DNA from: Simplicispira metamorpha
Lineage (GTDB): Bacteria; Pseudomonadota; Gammaproteobacteria; Burkholderiales; Burkholderiaceae_C
DNA length: 64,000 nucleotides
NCBI RefSeq assembly: GCF_004341365.1
Contig: NZ_SLXH01000025.1
Span: forward strand, 1-64,000
Reading direction: 5' to 3'
The notes beneath the pieces are model-generated. The model was not told the origin of the DNA, did not search any database, and was given only the letters and a program-made list of their open reading frames with translations. Below are positions 1 through 9,595 of this stretch, one piece after another. The translations under genes and the position numbers were made by a program. Positions within the stretch are counted from its first letter, which is position 1, and every line of letters starts with the position of its first letter.

Positions 1-329
1 GGTTGTTCCTTATCGACCAGCGCTTTCAGGAGCTTGGCCACGGCCAGGGGCTGCAGCTCGGCGTCGGTTTCGACCAGGATGGCGCGGTCGGCGCCGATGG
101 CCATGGCCGTGCGCAGGGTTTCCTGGCATTTGGCGTCGCCGCACGAGACGGCGATGACCTCGGTGGCCACGCCTTTTTCTTTCAGGCGCACGGCCTCTTC
201 GACGGCGATTTCGTCAAAGGGGTTCATGCTCATCTTGACGTTGGCGATGTCCACACCCGTGTTGTCCGATTTGACGCGGACCTTCACGTTGTAGTCCACC
301 ACGCGCTTGACGGGAACGAGAATTTTCAT
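1..329 (-). CDS. etfB: electron transfer flavoprotein beta subunit (3' end outside window)
   Basis: Start of EtfB, the AMP-binding subunit of the heterodimeric flavoprotein that takes electrons from acyl-CoA dehydrogenases and passes them to ETF:ubiquinone oxidoreductase. The visible N-terminus, [20 protein letters not shown], followed by the [16 protein letters not shown] stretch, is diagnostic of the family. About 109 residues are present; the C-terminal half runs off the left edge. It lies next to a beta-oxidation operon carrying two acyl-CoA dehydrogenases, whose electrons it would accept. The start ATG at 329 is preceded by a weak AAGG-like ribosome site. Identity is secure. Confidence 0.95.
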   Translation of the reverse strand, partial: MKILVPVKRVVDYNVKVRVKSDNTGVDIANVKMSMNPFDEIAVEEAVRLKEKGVATEVIAVSCGDAKCQETLRTAMAIGADRAILVETDAELQPLAVAKLLKALVDKEQ

Positions 330-511
330 CAGAGGGTTTCCTTGTGGATAGCGAAAGTGAAACGGGGCACACGCGCCTGCATGGCAGGCGTTACTCGTTG
401 GAGATGCCCTTGTCGCGGATCAGTTGGCCCCAGCCCGGCCAGGGTGGTGGTGCGGGAAAAAGGCATGGGGCGTACTGTCAGTGGATGGTGATGGGGGTGA
501 CGGCAGGGCAA

Positions 512-1519
512 TCAGTCCAGCCGGGCGCCAGCGGCCTCGACCAGGTGTTTCCAGATCGGCAGGTCGCGCTGGTAGTTCTGCTGGAACTCCTGCGGGCTGT
601 TCATCAGCGGCAGAAAGCCAGCGCCGGAGATGCGTTCCAGCACCTTGGGGTCTTTGGCCACTTCGCGCAGGTGGGCGTAGAGCTGGTCGATCACGTCTTT
701 GGGCGTGCCTGCCGGTGCGCCCACGGCCACCCAGCCAAAGATGGAGTAGGCATCGTCCTGCACGCCCTGCTCAAAGATGGTGGGCACCTTGGGCAGGATG
801 TCCATGCGCTGCGTGCCGGTCACGCCGATGGCCTTGACGCGGCCCGCGTCAATGAAGGGCTTGGTGTTGAGCGCGCTGGAAAAGCACAGCTGCAACTGGC
901 CGCCGATCAGCTCCTGGATCATGGGCGCCTCGCCCTTGTAGGCGACGTGAACCATGTCGGCATCCATGGACTTGCTCATGTACGCGCCCGCCAGGTGGGC
1001 ATACGAGCCCGTGCCCCAGGAGCCATACGAGAGCTTGCCCTTGTGGGATTTGGCATAGGCCAGCAGCTCTTTCATGTTGTTGGCGGGCACCGAGGGGTGT
1101 ACCACCAGCGTCACCGGGGCGGCGGCAATCTGCGTCACCAACGCCAGGTCTTTTTGCGGGTTGTAGGGCAGCTTGGTGTACAGAAACTGGTTGATCAGCA
1201 TCGAGGTGCTGAGCGACAGCAGCAGCGTGTGGCCGTCAGCGGGGGCCTTGGCCACGGCATCGGTGCCCAGAATGCCTGCGGCGCCGCCCTTGTTGTCCAC
1301 CACCACGGGCTGGCCGATGCGCTTGGACAGGGCCTCGCCCACAGTGCGGGCGATGATGTCGGTGGCGCCACCGGCGTTGAAGGGCACCACCAGCCGGATC
1401 GGCTTGGTGGGCCAGGCGGTCTTGGCCGACTGGGCCAGGGCCGGGCCCAGCAAGTGGGCGCCGCCCAGTGCGGCCATGCCTTGCAGCAGGCTGCGGCGTT
1501 GGGGGGATGAAAAGCGCAT
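512..1519 (-). CDS. Bug/TctC-family tripartite tricarboxylate transporter substrate-binding protein
   Basis: Periplasmic binding protein of about 335 residues from the Bug family, greatly expanded in Burkholderiales; members bind carboxylates and other small organic acids. The N-terminus has a Tat-like signal (QRRSLLQG, then a hydrophobic stretch and ALAQS). The mature start WPTKPIRLVVPFNAGGATD is the classic Bug motif. I chose the ATG at 1519 rather than the longer upstream frame because AGGAGACACAC immediately precedes it. No membrane components are nearby, as is usual for Bug orphans. The ligand is unknown; its position beside the acyl-CoA operon suggests a carboxylate (inference). Confidence 0.9.
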   Translation of the reverse strand: MRFSSPQRRSLLQGMAALGGAHLLGPALAQSAKTAWPTKPIRLVVPFNAGGATDIIARTVGEALSKRIGQPVVVDNKGGAAGILGTDAVAKAPADGHTLLLSLSTSMLINQFLYTKLPYNPQKDLALVTQIAAAPVTLVVHPSVPANNMKELLAYAKSHKGKLSYGSWGTGSYAHLAGAYMSKSMDADMVHVAYKGEAPMIQELIGGQLQLCFSSALNTKPFIDAGRVKAIGVTGTQRMDILPKVPTIFEQGVQDDAYSIFGWVAVGAPAGTPKDVIDQLYAHLREVAKDPKVLERISGAGFLPLMNSPQEFQQNYQRDLPIWKHLVEAAGARLD

Positions 1520-1540
1520 GTGTGTCTCCTTTTTTATGCC

Positions 1541-1593
1541 AAAACAGGCCCTGACCCTTGCGTGGTGGGCGCGAGCAGCTATCAATTTTGAAT
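1541..1593 (+). repeat. dispersed ~60-bp repeat, copy A
   Basis: Intergenic copy of the window-wide repeat family, recognised by GCGAGCAGCTATCAATTTTG near its right end. It fills the gap between the Bug protein start and the CaiB stop. Confidence 0.75.
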
Positions 1594-1596
1594 GGC

Positions 1597-2847
1597 TTAC
1601 AGCGGCGGCAGCGTCAGCACGCCCTTGTCGCGCAGGGCCTGCAACTCGCTCTCTGGCAGCTGCAAGAGCTGCTGCAACACCTCGCGCGTGGCCTCGCCCA
1701 ACGTGGGCGGAGCGCGGCGAATCGGCAGGCGCTGGCCGTCCAGGCGGTAGGGCGGCGCAAACACATGGGTGGTGCCCGCCACCGGGTGGGGCATTTCTTG
1801 CAGCAGACCGCCCCGGCGGGTGCGCTCGCTGGTCAGGGCTTCGTGCAGACCGGCGACGCGGCCACAGGGAATGCCAGCCGCCGTGAGGCGCTGCAACAGC
1901 AGGTCGCGCGGAAAGCTGGCAATCAGCTCCTTGAGCATGGGCCCCAGCGCCAGGCGGTTTTTGGCGCGCTCGACGTTGGTGGCAAAGCGCGGGTCTTCCA
2001 CGATGTCGGGGCGCTCGATGACCTGGCGGCAGAACTTGTCGAACTGGCTGTTGTTGCCCACGGCGATGATGAGCGGGCCATCAGCGGCGTCGTACATACC
2101 GTAGGGCACGATGGACGGGTGGGCGTTGCCGTAGCGCTGCGGGTCGTGGCCCAGCAGCATGGCGTCCAGGCCGTAGTAGCCGGTGATCATCAGGCCGCAG
2201 TCGTACAGCGCCATTTCGATGTGGCGGCCCTGGCCCGTGGTGCTGCGCCGGAACAGGGCGGCCAGCACGGCCTGGGCAGCGTACATGCCGGTCATCATGT
2301 CCACGGCGGCCACGCCAAATTTCAGCGGCGGCTGGCTGGCCTCGCCGTTGAGGGCCATCAGGCCCGCCTCGCCCTGGATCACCAGGTCGTAGCCGGGGCG
2401 CTTGGCCTCGGGGCCGGAGCTGTCGTAGCCCGCCACCGAGCAGTAAATCAAATCCGGCTTGATGGCCTTGAGCTGCGCGTAGCCCAGACCGAGTTTTTCG
2501 GCGCCGCCGGTCTTGAAGTTCTGTATCACCACGTCGCACTGGGGCAGCAGGTCGTGGATGATTTTCACGCCCTCGGGCGTTTGCAAATCCACCGTGATCG
2601 ACCGCTTGTTGCGGTTCATGCTGTTGTAGTAGGTGGTTTCGGTGTGGCCTATGCGCATGCCCCAGTCGCGCGTGTCGTCGCCGCGCCCGGGGTGCTCGAC
2701 CTTGATGACCTCGGCGCCAAAATCGGCCAGCACCATGCCGCACAGCGGCCCGGCAAACACGCGCGAGAGGTCGAGCACGCGCACGCCCTCCAGCGGAAAG
2801 TCCATGCCGCCGGGCGCTGCGGTGGGAGAGGTGGGGGAAGTGGTCAT
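1597..2847 (-). CDS. CaiB/BaiF family CoA transferase
   Basis: Class III CoA transferase of 416 residues that moves CoA between acyl groups. Family signs are the GVRVLDLSRVFAGPLCGMVLAD start, with the fold's Rossmann loop, and the VIKVEHPGRGDDTRDWG block that precedes the catalytic Asp region. It is the last gene of the beta-oxidation operon, 24 bp after the enoyl-CoA hydratase. It could activate the pathway's acid by CoA transfer, since no acyl-CoA ligase is in the cluster (inference). The start at 2847 has AGGAGACAC upstream. Substrate specificity cannot be read from the sequence. Confidence 0.9.
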   Translation of the reverse strand: MTTSPTSPTAAPGGMDFPLEGVRVLDLSRVFAGPLCGMVLADFGAEVIKVEHPGRGDDTRDWGMRIGHTETTYYNSMNRNKRSITVDLQTPEGVKIIHDLLPQCDVVIQNFKTGGAEKLGLGYAQLKAIKPDLIYCSVAGYDSSGPEAKRPGYDLVIQGEAGLMALNGEASQPPLKFGVAAVDMMTGMYAAQAVLAALFRRSTTGQGRHIEMALYDCGLMITGYYGLDAMLLGHDPQRYGNAHPSIVPYGMYDAADGPLIIAVGNNSQFDKFCRQVIERPDIVEDPRFATNVERAKNRLALGPMLKELIASFPRDLLLQRLTAAGIPCGRVAGLHEALTSERTRRGGLLQEMPHPVAGTTHVFAPPYRLDGQRLPIRRAPPTLGEATREVLQQLLQLPESELQALRDKGVLTLPPL

Positions 2848-2871
2848 GGGGGGTGTCTCCTTGCCTGCGCG

Positions 2872-3672
2872 TTAGGCGCAGCGGTGGCGCAGGGGTGCGA
2901 AATCGGGCGAACGTTTTTCCAGAAAGGCGCCAATGCCCTCGCGGGACTCTTCGGTCTCTTGCGACTGCACCATGTACTGGGCTTCCTGCTCCAGCTGGGC
3001 GTCCAGCGGCTGCGCATAGGCGTTGCGGCACAGCGCCTTGATGCGGGCCATGGCCAGCTCGGGGCCAGAGGCCACCTGGGCGGCCAGCACCAGCGCCTGC
3101 GCCAAGGCATCGCCCGGCTCGGCCAAGCGATTCACAGCACCCAGCGCGTGCAGGCGCTCGCCCGAGATGCGTTCGCCCGTCAGGCACAGCTCGGTCAGCA
3201 CCTGGCGCGAGACAAACTCGGCCAAAAACGCCGTGGCGCCGCCGTCGGGCGTCAGGCCCACTTTCACGTAGGCCACCGAGAACACGGCGTTTTTGGCGGC
3301 CACCAGCAGGTCGCAGGCCAGCGCCAGCGACAGGCCAGCGCCAGCGGCAGCGCCCTCCACCGCCGCAATCACCGGCTTGCGGCAATCGCGCACGGTGCGG
3401 ATCAGGTCGTGCAGGCCTTCGAGCTTGGCGCGGCGCTCATCCACCGGCAGTTCACGGCGCTTGGCCAGCTGGCGCAGGTCGCCGCCCGAGCAAAAATGCC
3501 CGCCCTCGCCCGTCAGCACGATGGCGCCCACGCTGGGGTCATCCTGCGCAGCAGCCAGCGCCTGGGTCAGCGCGGCATAAAACGCGGGCGACAGCGCATT
3601 GCGCGCTGCCGGGTTGTTGTTGGACAGCACCAGCACCGCGCCCTCGCGGCGTTGCAGCAGCGGCTCGCTCAT
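2872..3672 (-). CDS. enoyl-CoA hydratase/isomerase family protein
   Basis: Crotonase-fold protein of 266 residues. The two oxyanion-hole segments are visible as LTGEGGHFCSGGDLRQL and VEGAAAGAGLSLALACDLLVAA. It would hydrate or isomerise an enoyl-CoA intermediate. It lies only 4 bp after the acyl-CoA dehydrogenase stop and is clearly in the same operon, in the place occupied by pimE in the pimeloyl-CoA gene order (established for Rhodopseudomonas; the equivalence here is inference). The cluster already encodes a hydratase domain in the fused protein at 7348-9465, so this one probably acts on a different chain length or double-bond position. Confidence 0.88.
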   Translation of the reverse strand: MSEPLLQRREGAVLVLSNNNPAARNALSPAFYAALTQALAAAQDDPSVGAIVLTGEGGHFCSGGDLRQLAKRRELPVDERRAKLEGLHDLIRTVRDCRKPVIAAVEGAAAGAGLSLALACDLLVAAKNAVFSVAYVKVGLTPDGGATAFLAEFVSRQVLTELCLTGERISGERLHALGAVNRLAEPGDALAQALVLAAQVASGPELAMARIKALCRNAYAQPLDAQLEQEAQYMVQSQETEESREGIGAFLEKRSPDFAPLRHRCA

Positions 3673-3676
3673 GGCT

Positions 3677-4810
3677 TCAGCCCTCGCCCAGCGCGATGTA
3701 GCGCGCCAGGTGGTGGTCTTCGTCGCCCAGCTCGTGATCGATCATGACCAGGCGCTTGGCGTAGTGCGACAGCGGCAGCTCCCAGGTCATGCCGATGCCG
3801 CCGTGCATCTGGATGCTTTCTTCCGACACCAGCGCGCCAATGCGGCCAATGGTGAACTTGGCTGCCGACAGCGCGCGTTCGCGCTCGGTGCGGTCGGTGC
3901 TGTCGATGGCGGCAGCGGCGTTGATGACTGCCGAGCGCGACTGCTCCACCTCCAGCAGCAAATCGGCCATGCGGTGTTGCAGTGCCTGGAAGCTGCCAAT
4001 GGGCACGCCAAACTGCTTGCGCGTTTGCAGGTATTCGAGGGTGTCTTTTTTGGCCACTTCCATGGCGCCCAGCGCTTCGGCGCACAGCGCCAGCACGCCC
4101 CAGCCCACGGCCCGCTCCAGCGTGGCAAAGCCCTGGCCCTCGGTGCCCAGCAGCGCATCCATGCCTACCTGCACGTTGTCGAGGGTGATTTCGGCCACGC
4201 GGCCACCGTCGATGCGGCCCATGCCCCGGCGCGCCACGCCCGCGCTGTCGGCAGGCACCAGGAACAGCGAGATGCCGTCCTCGCTGTCCACATCGCCTGC
4301 GGTGCGGGCCGACACCAGCAAGAGCTGGGCGTTGTCGCCCTGCACCACCACGGCCTTGGCGCCGGTGAGCTGCCAGCCATCACCGCTGCGCACGGCGCGG
4401 GTGCTGACGCGGGCCATTTCGTAGTGGCTGCCGGGCTCGTCGTGCGCCAGTGCGGCCACGGTGCTGCCGTCGATCAGGCTGGCAATGCGCTCTTTTTGCG
4501 CGGCGGTGCCCGCTGCGGCCAGGGCACGCCCCACCACCAGCGCGCCCAAAAAGGGCTCGACCACCAGCCCCCGGCCCAGGGCCTCAAACACCACGGCCAC
4601 GTCAAAGCCTGCGCCGCCAAAGCCGCCGTCCTCTTCGGTAAACAGCGCGCCAATGGCGCCCAGCTCGGCAAACTGCGCCCACAGCGCAGGCGCCATGCCC
4701 ACGTCGCCATAGGCGATGGCGTTGCGGGTGTCAAAACCGTACTGCTCGGCCACAAAACGGTTCAGCGTGTCCGCCAGCATGCGGCGGTCTTCGGTGTGTT
4801 CAAAATTCAT
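3677..4810 (-). CDS. acyl-CoA dehydrogenase (PimD-like small subunit)
   Basis: Acyl-CoA dehydrogenase-fold flavoprotein of 377 residues. The sequence runs from MNFEHTEDRRMLADTLNRFV, through the alpha domain and the QLTGAKAVVVQGDNA beta domain, to the C-terminal QMHGGIGMTWELPLSHYAKR block characteristic of the family. It lies directly downstream of a second acyl-CoA dehydrogenase, as in pimCD, where the two chains are described as large and small subunits of a dicarboxyl-CoA dehydrogenase. Electrons would go to ETF, whose beta subunit is encoded at the left edge. The dicarboxylate assignment is from gene order only. Confidence 0.88.
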   Translation of the reverse strand: MNFEHTEDRRMLADTLNRFVAEQYGFDTRNAIAYGDVGMAPALWAQFAELGAIGALFTEEDGGFGGAGFDVAVVFEALGRGLVVEPFLGALVVGRALAAAGTAAQKERIASLIDGSTVAALAHDEPGSHYEMARVSTRAVRSGDGWQLTGAKAVVVQGDNAQLLLVSARTAGDVDSEDGISLFLVPADSAGVARRGMGRIDGGRVAEITLDNVQVGMDALLGTEGQGFATLERAVGWGVLALCAEALGAMEVAKKDTLEYLQTRKQFGVPIGSFQALQHRMADLLLEVEQSRSAVINAAAAIDSTDRTERERALSAAKFTIGRIGALVSEESIQMHGGIGMTWELPLSHYAKRLVMIDHELGDEDHHLARYIALGEG

Positions 4811-4820
4811 GGGGTCAACC

Positions 4821-6029
4821 TCACAGGCCCAGGATCATCTTGGAGATGATGTTTTTCTGGATTTCATTGGAGCCGCCAAAAATCGACAGCTTGCGGTAGT
4901 TGAAATAGCTGGCCGCTGCGGTAGCGGCCTCTTTGGGCCCCACGGGCGCATCGGCATAGCCTTCGTATTGCGCCGCTTCAATGAAGGGCAGCGCATACGG
5001 CCCCATGGCGCGGCGGATCAGCGACAAAATCTCCTGGCGGATTTCGGTGCCACGGATCTTGAGCATGGAGCTTTCAGCGCCCGGCACGCCGCCACCGGCC
5101 ACGGCGGCAATCACGCGCAGGTTGGTGGTTTTCATGTTCTCCAGGTCGATTTCGACCTGGGCCATCCGGGCGGCAAACTGCGCGTCCTGGTTCAGGGGCT
5201 TGCCGTTGCGCTGCACCTTGGCGGCGATGACCTTGAGCTTTTCCAGCGCAGCCACCGAGAAGCCCACGCCCGCAATGCCGGTGCGCTCGTAGGTGAGCAA
5301 GAACTTGGCGTAGGTCCAGCCCTTGTTCTCTTCGCCCACCAGGTTCTCGGCGGGCACGCGCACATCGGTGAAGAACACTTCGTTGACTTCGCGGTCGCCG
5401 TCCAGCGTGCGGATGGGGCGAACCTCCACGCCGGGCGTGTTCATGTCCACCAGCAAGAAGCTGATGCCCGACTGGGGGCGCGCTTCGCGGTCGGTGCGCA
5501 CCAGGCAGAAGATCATGTTGGCGTGCTGGCCCTGGGTCGTCCAGGTCTTTTGGCCGTTGACGATGTAGTGGTCGCCTTGCGCGTCCACGCCGCGCACCGC
5601 CGTGGTCTTGACCGAGGCCAAGTCCGAGCCCGAGCCTGGCTCGGAGTAGCCCTGGCACCACCAGTCGGCGCCGCTCAGAATGCGCGGCAGCCAGTACTGC
5701 TTTTGCGCCTCGTTGCCGTACTTGATGAGCACCGGGCCCAGCATGTTGACGCCAAAGGGCACGATGCGCGGGCCACCGGCCAGGGCACACTCGTTGTCAA
5801 AAATAAACTTCTGCACCGCGCCCCAGCCGGGGCCGCCGTACTGCTCGGGCCAGTGGTTGGCCAGCCAGCCGCGTTCGTTGAGGATGGCGTGCCACTCCTC
5901 CTGGTCGGCCTTGGTCAGGCGCTGCCCGGCCTTGACCTTGTTGGCAATGCGGGCGGGCAGTTTGTCGCGCAGAAAAGCCTGCACCTCGGCGCGGAAGGCT
6001 TCTTCTTCGGGGGTGAAATTCAGGTCCAT
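4821..6029 (-). CDS. acyl-CoA dehydrogenase (PimC-like large subunit)
   Basis: Acyl-CoA dehydrogenase of 402 residues starting MDLNFTPEEEAFRAEVQAFL. The flavin/substrate loop GYSEPGSGSDLASVKTTA and the C-terminal LSIFGGSNEIQKNIISKMIL are hallmarks; the latter carries the GSNEIQ motif that contacts FAD. It sits 15 bp after the thiolase stop and 10 bp before the second dehydrogenase. Pairing with a dissimilar partner that lacks the GSNEI motif suggests a heteromeric enzyme (inference). It introduces the alpha-beta double bond in the first step of a beta-oxidation round. Confidence 0.9.
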   Translation of the reverse strand: MDLNFTPEEEAFRAEVQAFLRDKLPARIANKVKAGQRLTKADQEEWHAILNERGWLANHWPEQYGGPGWGAVQKFIFDNECALAGGPRIVPFGVNMLGPVLIKYGNEAQKQYWLPRILSGADWWCQGYSEPGSGSDLASVKTTAVRGVDAQGDHYIVNGQKTWTTQGQHANMIFCLVRTDREARPQSGISFLLVDMNTPGVEVRPIRTLDGDREVNEVFFTDVRVPAENLVGEENKGWTYAKFLLTYERTGIAGVGFSVAALEKLKVIAAKVQRNGKPLNQDAQFAARMAQVEIDLENMKTTNLRVIAAVAGGGVPGAESSMLKIRGTEIRQEILSLIRRAMGPYALPFIEAAQYEGYADAPVGPKEAATAAASYFNYRKLSIFGGSNEIQKNIISKMILGL

Positions 6030-6044
6030 ATCGTTCCTTGGTAG

Positions 6045-7220
6045 TCAGAAGATCTCAAACAAGCCAGCGGCGCCCATGCCCCCGGCAATGCACATGGTGA
6101 CCACGCCGTACTTGGCTTTGCGGCGGCGCCCTTCCAGCAGCAAATGGCCCACCAGGCGCGCACCGGTCATGCCAAACGGGTGGCCAATCGAGATGGCGCC
6201 GCCGTTGACGTTGAGCCGCTCGGTGGGGATGCCCAGCGTGCGCTGGCAGTACAGCGCCTGCGAGGCAAACGCTTCGTTCATCTCCCACAGGTCGATGTCC
6301 TGCACCGTCAGGCCGTGGCGCGCCAGCAGCTTCGGCACCGCAAACACCGGGCCAATGCCCATCTCATCGGGCTCGCAACCGGCCACGGCAAAGCCCCGGA
6401 AGGCGCCCAGCGGTGAGAGGCCCAGGCGCTCGGCCTGGGTGGCCTCCATCAGCACGCAGGCGCTGGAGCCGTCCGACAGCTGCGAGGCGTTGCCCGCCGT
6501 GACGAACTGGCCCGGGCCTTTGACGGGTTCGAGCTGCGCCAGCGCCTCCAGCGTGGTGCTGGGGCGGTTGCAGTTGTCGCGCGTGGCCACCACGTCGCGG
6601 TAAGTGACTTCGCCCGTCTCTTTGTTCTTTTCTGCCATGCGGGTGGCGCAGGGCACGATCTCGTCGGCAAACAGGCCCTGGGCCTGCGCGGCGGCGGTGC
6701 GCTGCTGGCTCAGCAGCGAGAAGGCGTCCTGGTCTTCGCGCGTGATGCCGTAGCGGTGGGCCACGGTGTCGGCGGTGTCGATCATGGCCATGTAGAGGTC
6801 GGGCTTGTGCGCTTTCAGCCAGGGGTCGATGTCGGCGGGCAGACCGGCGCGGATGGCCGAGATGCTCTCCACACCGCCCGCCACCATGGCGGGCACGCCT
6901 TCGGCCACGATGCGGTCGGCCGCCGTGGCAATGGCCTGCAAGCCCGAGGCGCAAAAGCGGCTCACGGCCACGCCCGCCACCGACAGCGGCAAACCGGCGC
7001 GCACCACGGTCTGGCGGCCAATGTTTTTGCCGGTGATGCCTTCGGGGTAGCCGCAGCCCATCACCAAATCTTCGATCAACGCGGGGTCGATGCCCGCGCG
7101 CTCCACGGCGGCCTTGACCGAGAAGGCGGCCAGTTGCGGCCCCGGCGTGGCGTTGAATTCACCCCGGTGGGATTTGGCCAGCGGCGTGCGGGCGGTAGAA
7201 ACGATAACGGCTTGGCGCAT
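6045..7220 (-). CDS. acetyl-CoA C-acyltransferase (thiolase)
   Basis: Thiolase of 391 residues that cleaves 3-ketoacyl-CoA with CoA to release acetyl-CoA. The nucleophile is Cys90 in [11 protein letters not shown]. The C-terminal catalytic motifs are [19 protein letters not shown] and [14 protein letters not shown]. The start at 7220 opens with [16 protein letters not shown], typical of degradative thiolases. It corresponds to pimB by position. It is separated from the upstream bifunctional gene by 127 bp holding two copies of the dispersed repeat, so it may be less tightly coupled than the rest of the operon. Confidence 0.92.
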   Translation of the reverse strand: MRQAVIVSTARTPLAKSHRGEFNATPGPQLAAFSVKAAVERAGIDPALIEDLVMGCGYPEGITGKNIGRQTVVRAGLPLSVAGVAVSRFCASGLQAIATAADRIVAEGVPAMVAGGVESISAIRAGLPADIDPWLKAHKPDLYMAMIDTADTVAHRYGITREDQDAFSLLSQQRTAAAQAQGLFADEIVPCATRMAEKNKETGEVTYRDVVATRDNCNRPSTTLEALAQLEPVKGPGQFVTAGNASQLSDGSSACVLMEATQAERLGLSPLGAFRGFAVAGCEPDEMGIGPVFAVPKLLARHGLTVQDIDLWEMNEAFASQALYCQRTLGIPTERLNVNGGAISIGHPFGMTGARLVGHLLLEGRRRKAKYGVVTMCIAGGMGAAGLFEIF

Positions 7221-7230
7221 GGTTTTGCTC

Positions 7231-7331
7231 CTTTTTTGCTAGCTGGTAGCGCTTACTGCACACGGTTTTGATGATAAAAAACCACTCAAACCCAGCGCAG
7301 GAAAGCGCTAGCAGCTATTGTTTTAATAGTT
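7231..7331. repeat. two head-to-head copies of the dispersed repeat, copy B
   Basis: A partial copy (TTGCTAGCTGGTAGCGCTTA, 7237-7256) is followed by an inverted fuller copy ending GCGCTAGCAGCTATTG (7306-7321). Together they fill the thiolase to hydratase/dehydrogenase gap and could form a long stem-loop in the operon mRNA. Confidence 0.7.
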
Positions 7332-7347
7332 CTCGGTGGCCAGCCGC

Positions 7348-9465
7348 TCAGGCGCTGTGGTTCAGGCTGTCGAAGTTGCGCCCTTCCTGCACCAGCTTGA
7401 GCAACAGCGGCGAGGGCTTCCAGAACAGCGGGTCTTCTTTGGCAAACGCTTCGATGTCGGCCAGCAGCTGGGGCAGGCCGTACATGTCGGCCCACTTCAT
7501 GGGGCCACCGCGAAAGCGCGGAAAGCCGTAGCCCGAGATAAAGGTCACGTCCACGTCCAGCGGGCGCAGGGCAATGCCTTCGTTGACCACGTTGGCGCCT
7601 TCGTTGGCCATGGCGGCCATGTAGCGGCGCATGATCTCGTCGGCGGTAAAGCTGCGCGGCGTGATGCCTTTTTTGGCGCGCTCGGCGTCCACGATGGCCA
7701 GCACTTCAGGGTCAGGCTGGCCCGTGCGGGCGCCTGCGGGGTAGAGGTAAAAACCGCGCTGGGTTTTCTGGCCAAACCAGCCGCGCTCGCAGATGCGGTC
7801 GGACACTTCAACGTAGCGCGCTTTGGGGTCGCGCGTGGCGGCGCGGCGCTTGCGCGTGGCCCAGCCGATGTCGCCACCGGCCAAATCCGTCACCTGGAAC
7901 GGACCCATGGCAAAGCCAAAGCCGCGCACGGCCTCGTCGATCTCGTAGGGGCTGGCGCCGTCTTCCATCAAATAATCGGCCGCCTGGCGGTACACGGCCA
8001 GGATGCGGTTGCCGATGAAGCCATCGCACACGCCGGCGCGCACGGGCACTTTTTTCAGCTTGTTGGCCAGCTCGAAGGCGGTGGCCACCACGTCGGCGCT
8101 GACCTGCGCGGGCACCACAATTTCCAGCAGCTTCATGATGTTGGCCGGGCTGAAAAAGTGCAGGCCAATCACGTCTTGCGGGCGGCTGGTGGCAGCGGCA
8201 ATGGCGTCAATGTCGAGGTACGAGGTGTTGGTGGCCAGCACGGCGCCGGGTTTGCACACGCGGTCCAGCTCCTTGAACACGGCTTTTTTCACTTCGAGGT
8301 CTTCAAACACGGCCTCGATCACCAAGTCCACGTTGGCCAGGTCGTCATACGAGGTGCTGCCGGTGTAGCGGGCCAGCACGGCGGCCTTGGCCTCCTCGGT
8401 CATGCGGCCTTTGGCGACCAGGCCGGTATAGACCTTTTCGACGTTGGCGCGGCCCCGGGCAATGGAGTCGGCGTCGCGCTCGACCATGGTCACGGGGTAG
8501 CCCGCATCCAGCGCCGAGACGGCAATGCCCGCGCCCATGGTGCCGCCGCCGATGATGGCGATGCTGGCAAACGCGCGCGGTGCGGCGGCCTTGGCCTCGG
8601 GCACCTTGACCACTTCGCGCTCGGCAAAAAAGGCGTGGATCAGGCCAGCGCGCTGCGGGCTGTCAATGCACTGCAAGAACAGCGAGCGCTCCAGCGCCAT
8701 GCCCTCGTCAAACGGCAGCTGCACCGCCGCCTGCACGCATTCGATGATTTTCAGGGGCGAGAACAGGCCCCGGGTTTTCTTGGCGGTGTCTGCCTTGAGC
8801 GCATCCAGCTCGGCCAGCGCGGCGGCTGGGTCGGGGATAGCGATGTCGCGGGTGCGGCGCACGGGGGCGTTTTGCGCCAGCAGCGCGTTGGCGTAGGCCA
8901 GGCCAGCGGCCAGGGCGTCGTCACCTTCCACCAGTTGATCGACCAGACCCGCCGCCAGCGCGGCCTTGGCCGACAGGTGCTTGCCGCTGAGCATCAGCTC
9001 GGTGGCAGATTTCACACCCATCAGGCGCGGGGCGCGCTGCGTGCCGCCCGAGCCGGGCAGCAGGCCCAGCGTCACTTCGGGCAGGCCCAGCTTGGCGGCA
9101 GGCAGTGCCAGGCGGTAGTGGGCCGACAGCGCCACCTCCAGGCCACCGCCCAAGGCGGCGCCGTGCAGCACGGCCACCACGGGCTTGGTGCAGTCTTCGA
9201 TGGCGCGGCACACCTCGGGCAGCGAGGGCGGCATGGCGGGCTTGCCAAACTCGCGGATGTCGGCACCGGCAATAAAGGCCTTGCCCGCGCCCACCAGCAG
9301 CACCCCCGCCACGGCGGCATCGGCCTGGGCCTGCGCGATGGCAGCGGCCAGACCCTGGCGCACGGCCACGCCCAGCGCGTTGACCGGCGGGTTGTCGATG
9401 GTGACCACCAGAATGGCGCCCGTGCGGGCAGTGGTGACAACGGAATCGGGAATAGCTGCGGCCAT
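7348..9465 (-). CDS. bifunctional enoyl-CoA hydratase / 3-hydroxyacyl-CoA dehydrogenase (FadJ/PimF-like)
   Basis: Fused beta-oxidation enzyme of 705 residues catalysing hydration of enoyl-CoA and NAD-dependent oxidation of the hydroxyacyl-CoA. Residues about 1-190 form a crotonase domain (GAGKAFIAGADIREFGKP, LHGAALGGGLEVALSAHYRL). After a linker the dehydrogenase Rossmann motif SIAIIGGGTMGAGIAVSALD lies near residue 310, followed by the 3HCDH C-terminal repeats (GNRILAVYRQAADYL). It is the first gene of the operon and is transcribed away from the LysR gene. The start at 9465 has AGGAGACTCCCGC upstream. pimF occupies this position in the pimeloyl-CoA operon. Confidence 0.93.
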   Translation of the reverse strand: MAAAIPDSVVTTARTGAILVVTIDNPPVNALGVAVRQGLAAAIAQAQADAAVAGVLLVGAGKAFIAGADIREFGKPAMPPSLPEVCRAIEDCTKPVVAVLHGAALGGGLEVALSAHYRLALPAAKLGLPEVTLGLLPGSGGTQRAPRLMGVKSATELMLSGKHLSAKAALAAGLVDQLVEGDDALAAGLAYANALLAQNAPVRRTRDIAIPDPAAALAELDALKADTAKKTRGLFSPLKIIECVQAAVQLPFDEGMALERSLFLQCIDSPQRAGLIHAFFAEREVVKVPEAKAAAPRAFASIAIIGGGTMGAGIAVSALDAGYPVTMVERDADSIARGRANVEKVYTGLVAKGRMTEEAKAAVLARYTGSTSYDDLANVDLVIEAVFEDLEVKKAVFKELDRVCKPGAVLATNTSYLDIDAIAAATSRPQDVIGLHFFSPANIMKLLEIVVPAQVSADVVATAFELANKLKKVPVRAGVCDGFIGNRILAVYRQAADYLMEDGASPYEIDEAVRGFGFAMGPFQVTDLAGGDIGWATRKRRAATRDPKARYVEVSDRICERGWFGQKTQRGFYLYPAGARTGQPDPEVLAIVDAERAKKGITPRSFTADEIMRRYMAAMANEGANVVNEGIALRPLDVDVTFISGYGFPRFRGGPMKWADMYGLPQLLADIEAFAKEDPLFWKPSPLLLKLVQEGRNFDSLNHSA

Positions 9466-9541
9466 GCGGGAGTCTCCTGGTAGTTGGGAATGAGCCTGCT
9501 ATTGTTGATGCGCCAAACAATCTTGACAATTACATTAACGA

Positions 9542-9556
9542 TTGACAGACTGTCAA
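9542..9556. promoter_or_regulatory. LysR-type operator palindrome in the divergent promoter
   Basis: TTGACAGACTGTCAA is a perfect 7+1+7 palindrome between the divergent LysR gene and the beta-oxidation operon. It fits the T-N11-A rule for LysR boxes. On the minus strand its half TTGACA can serve as a -35 element, with TGTAAT 16 bp downstream as a -10. Two further TTGACA-like half-sites lie at 9522-9527 and 9563-9569. Binding by the neighbouring regulator is inferred. Confidence 0.6.
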
Positions 9557-9595
9557 ATATTCTTTGACACAAACGGCATATCAACGCCCCCTCCC

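Noticed and set aside
344-1510. Long plus-strand open frame (388 codons) over the Bug protein gene
   Set aside because: It is antisense to a gene with clear family motifs and has a His/Gln/Gly-biased translation typical of the shadow of GC-rich coding sequence. The same applies to the other long antisense frames, for example 1558-3747, 40196-43114 and 58486-61431.
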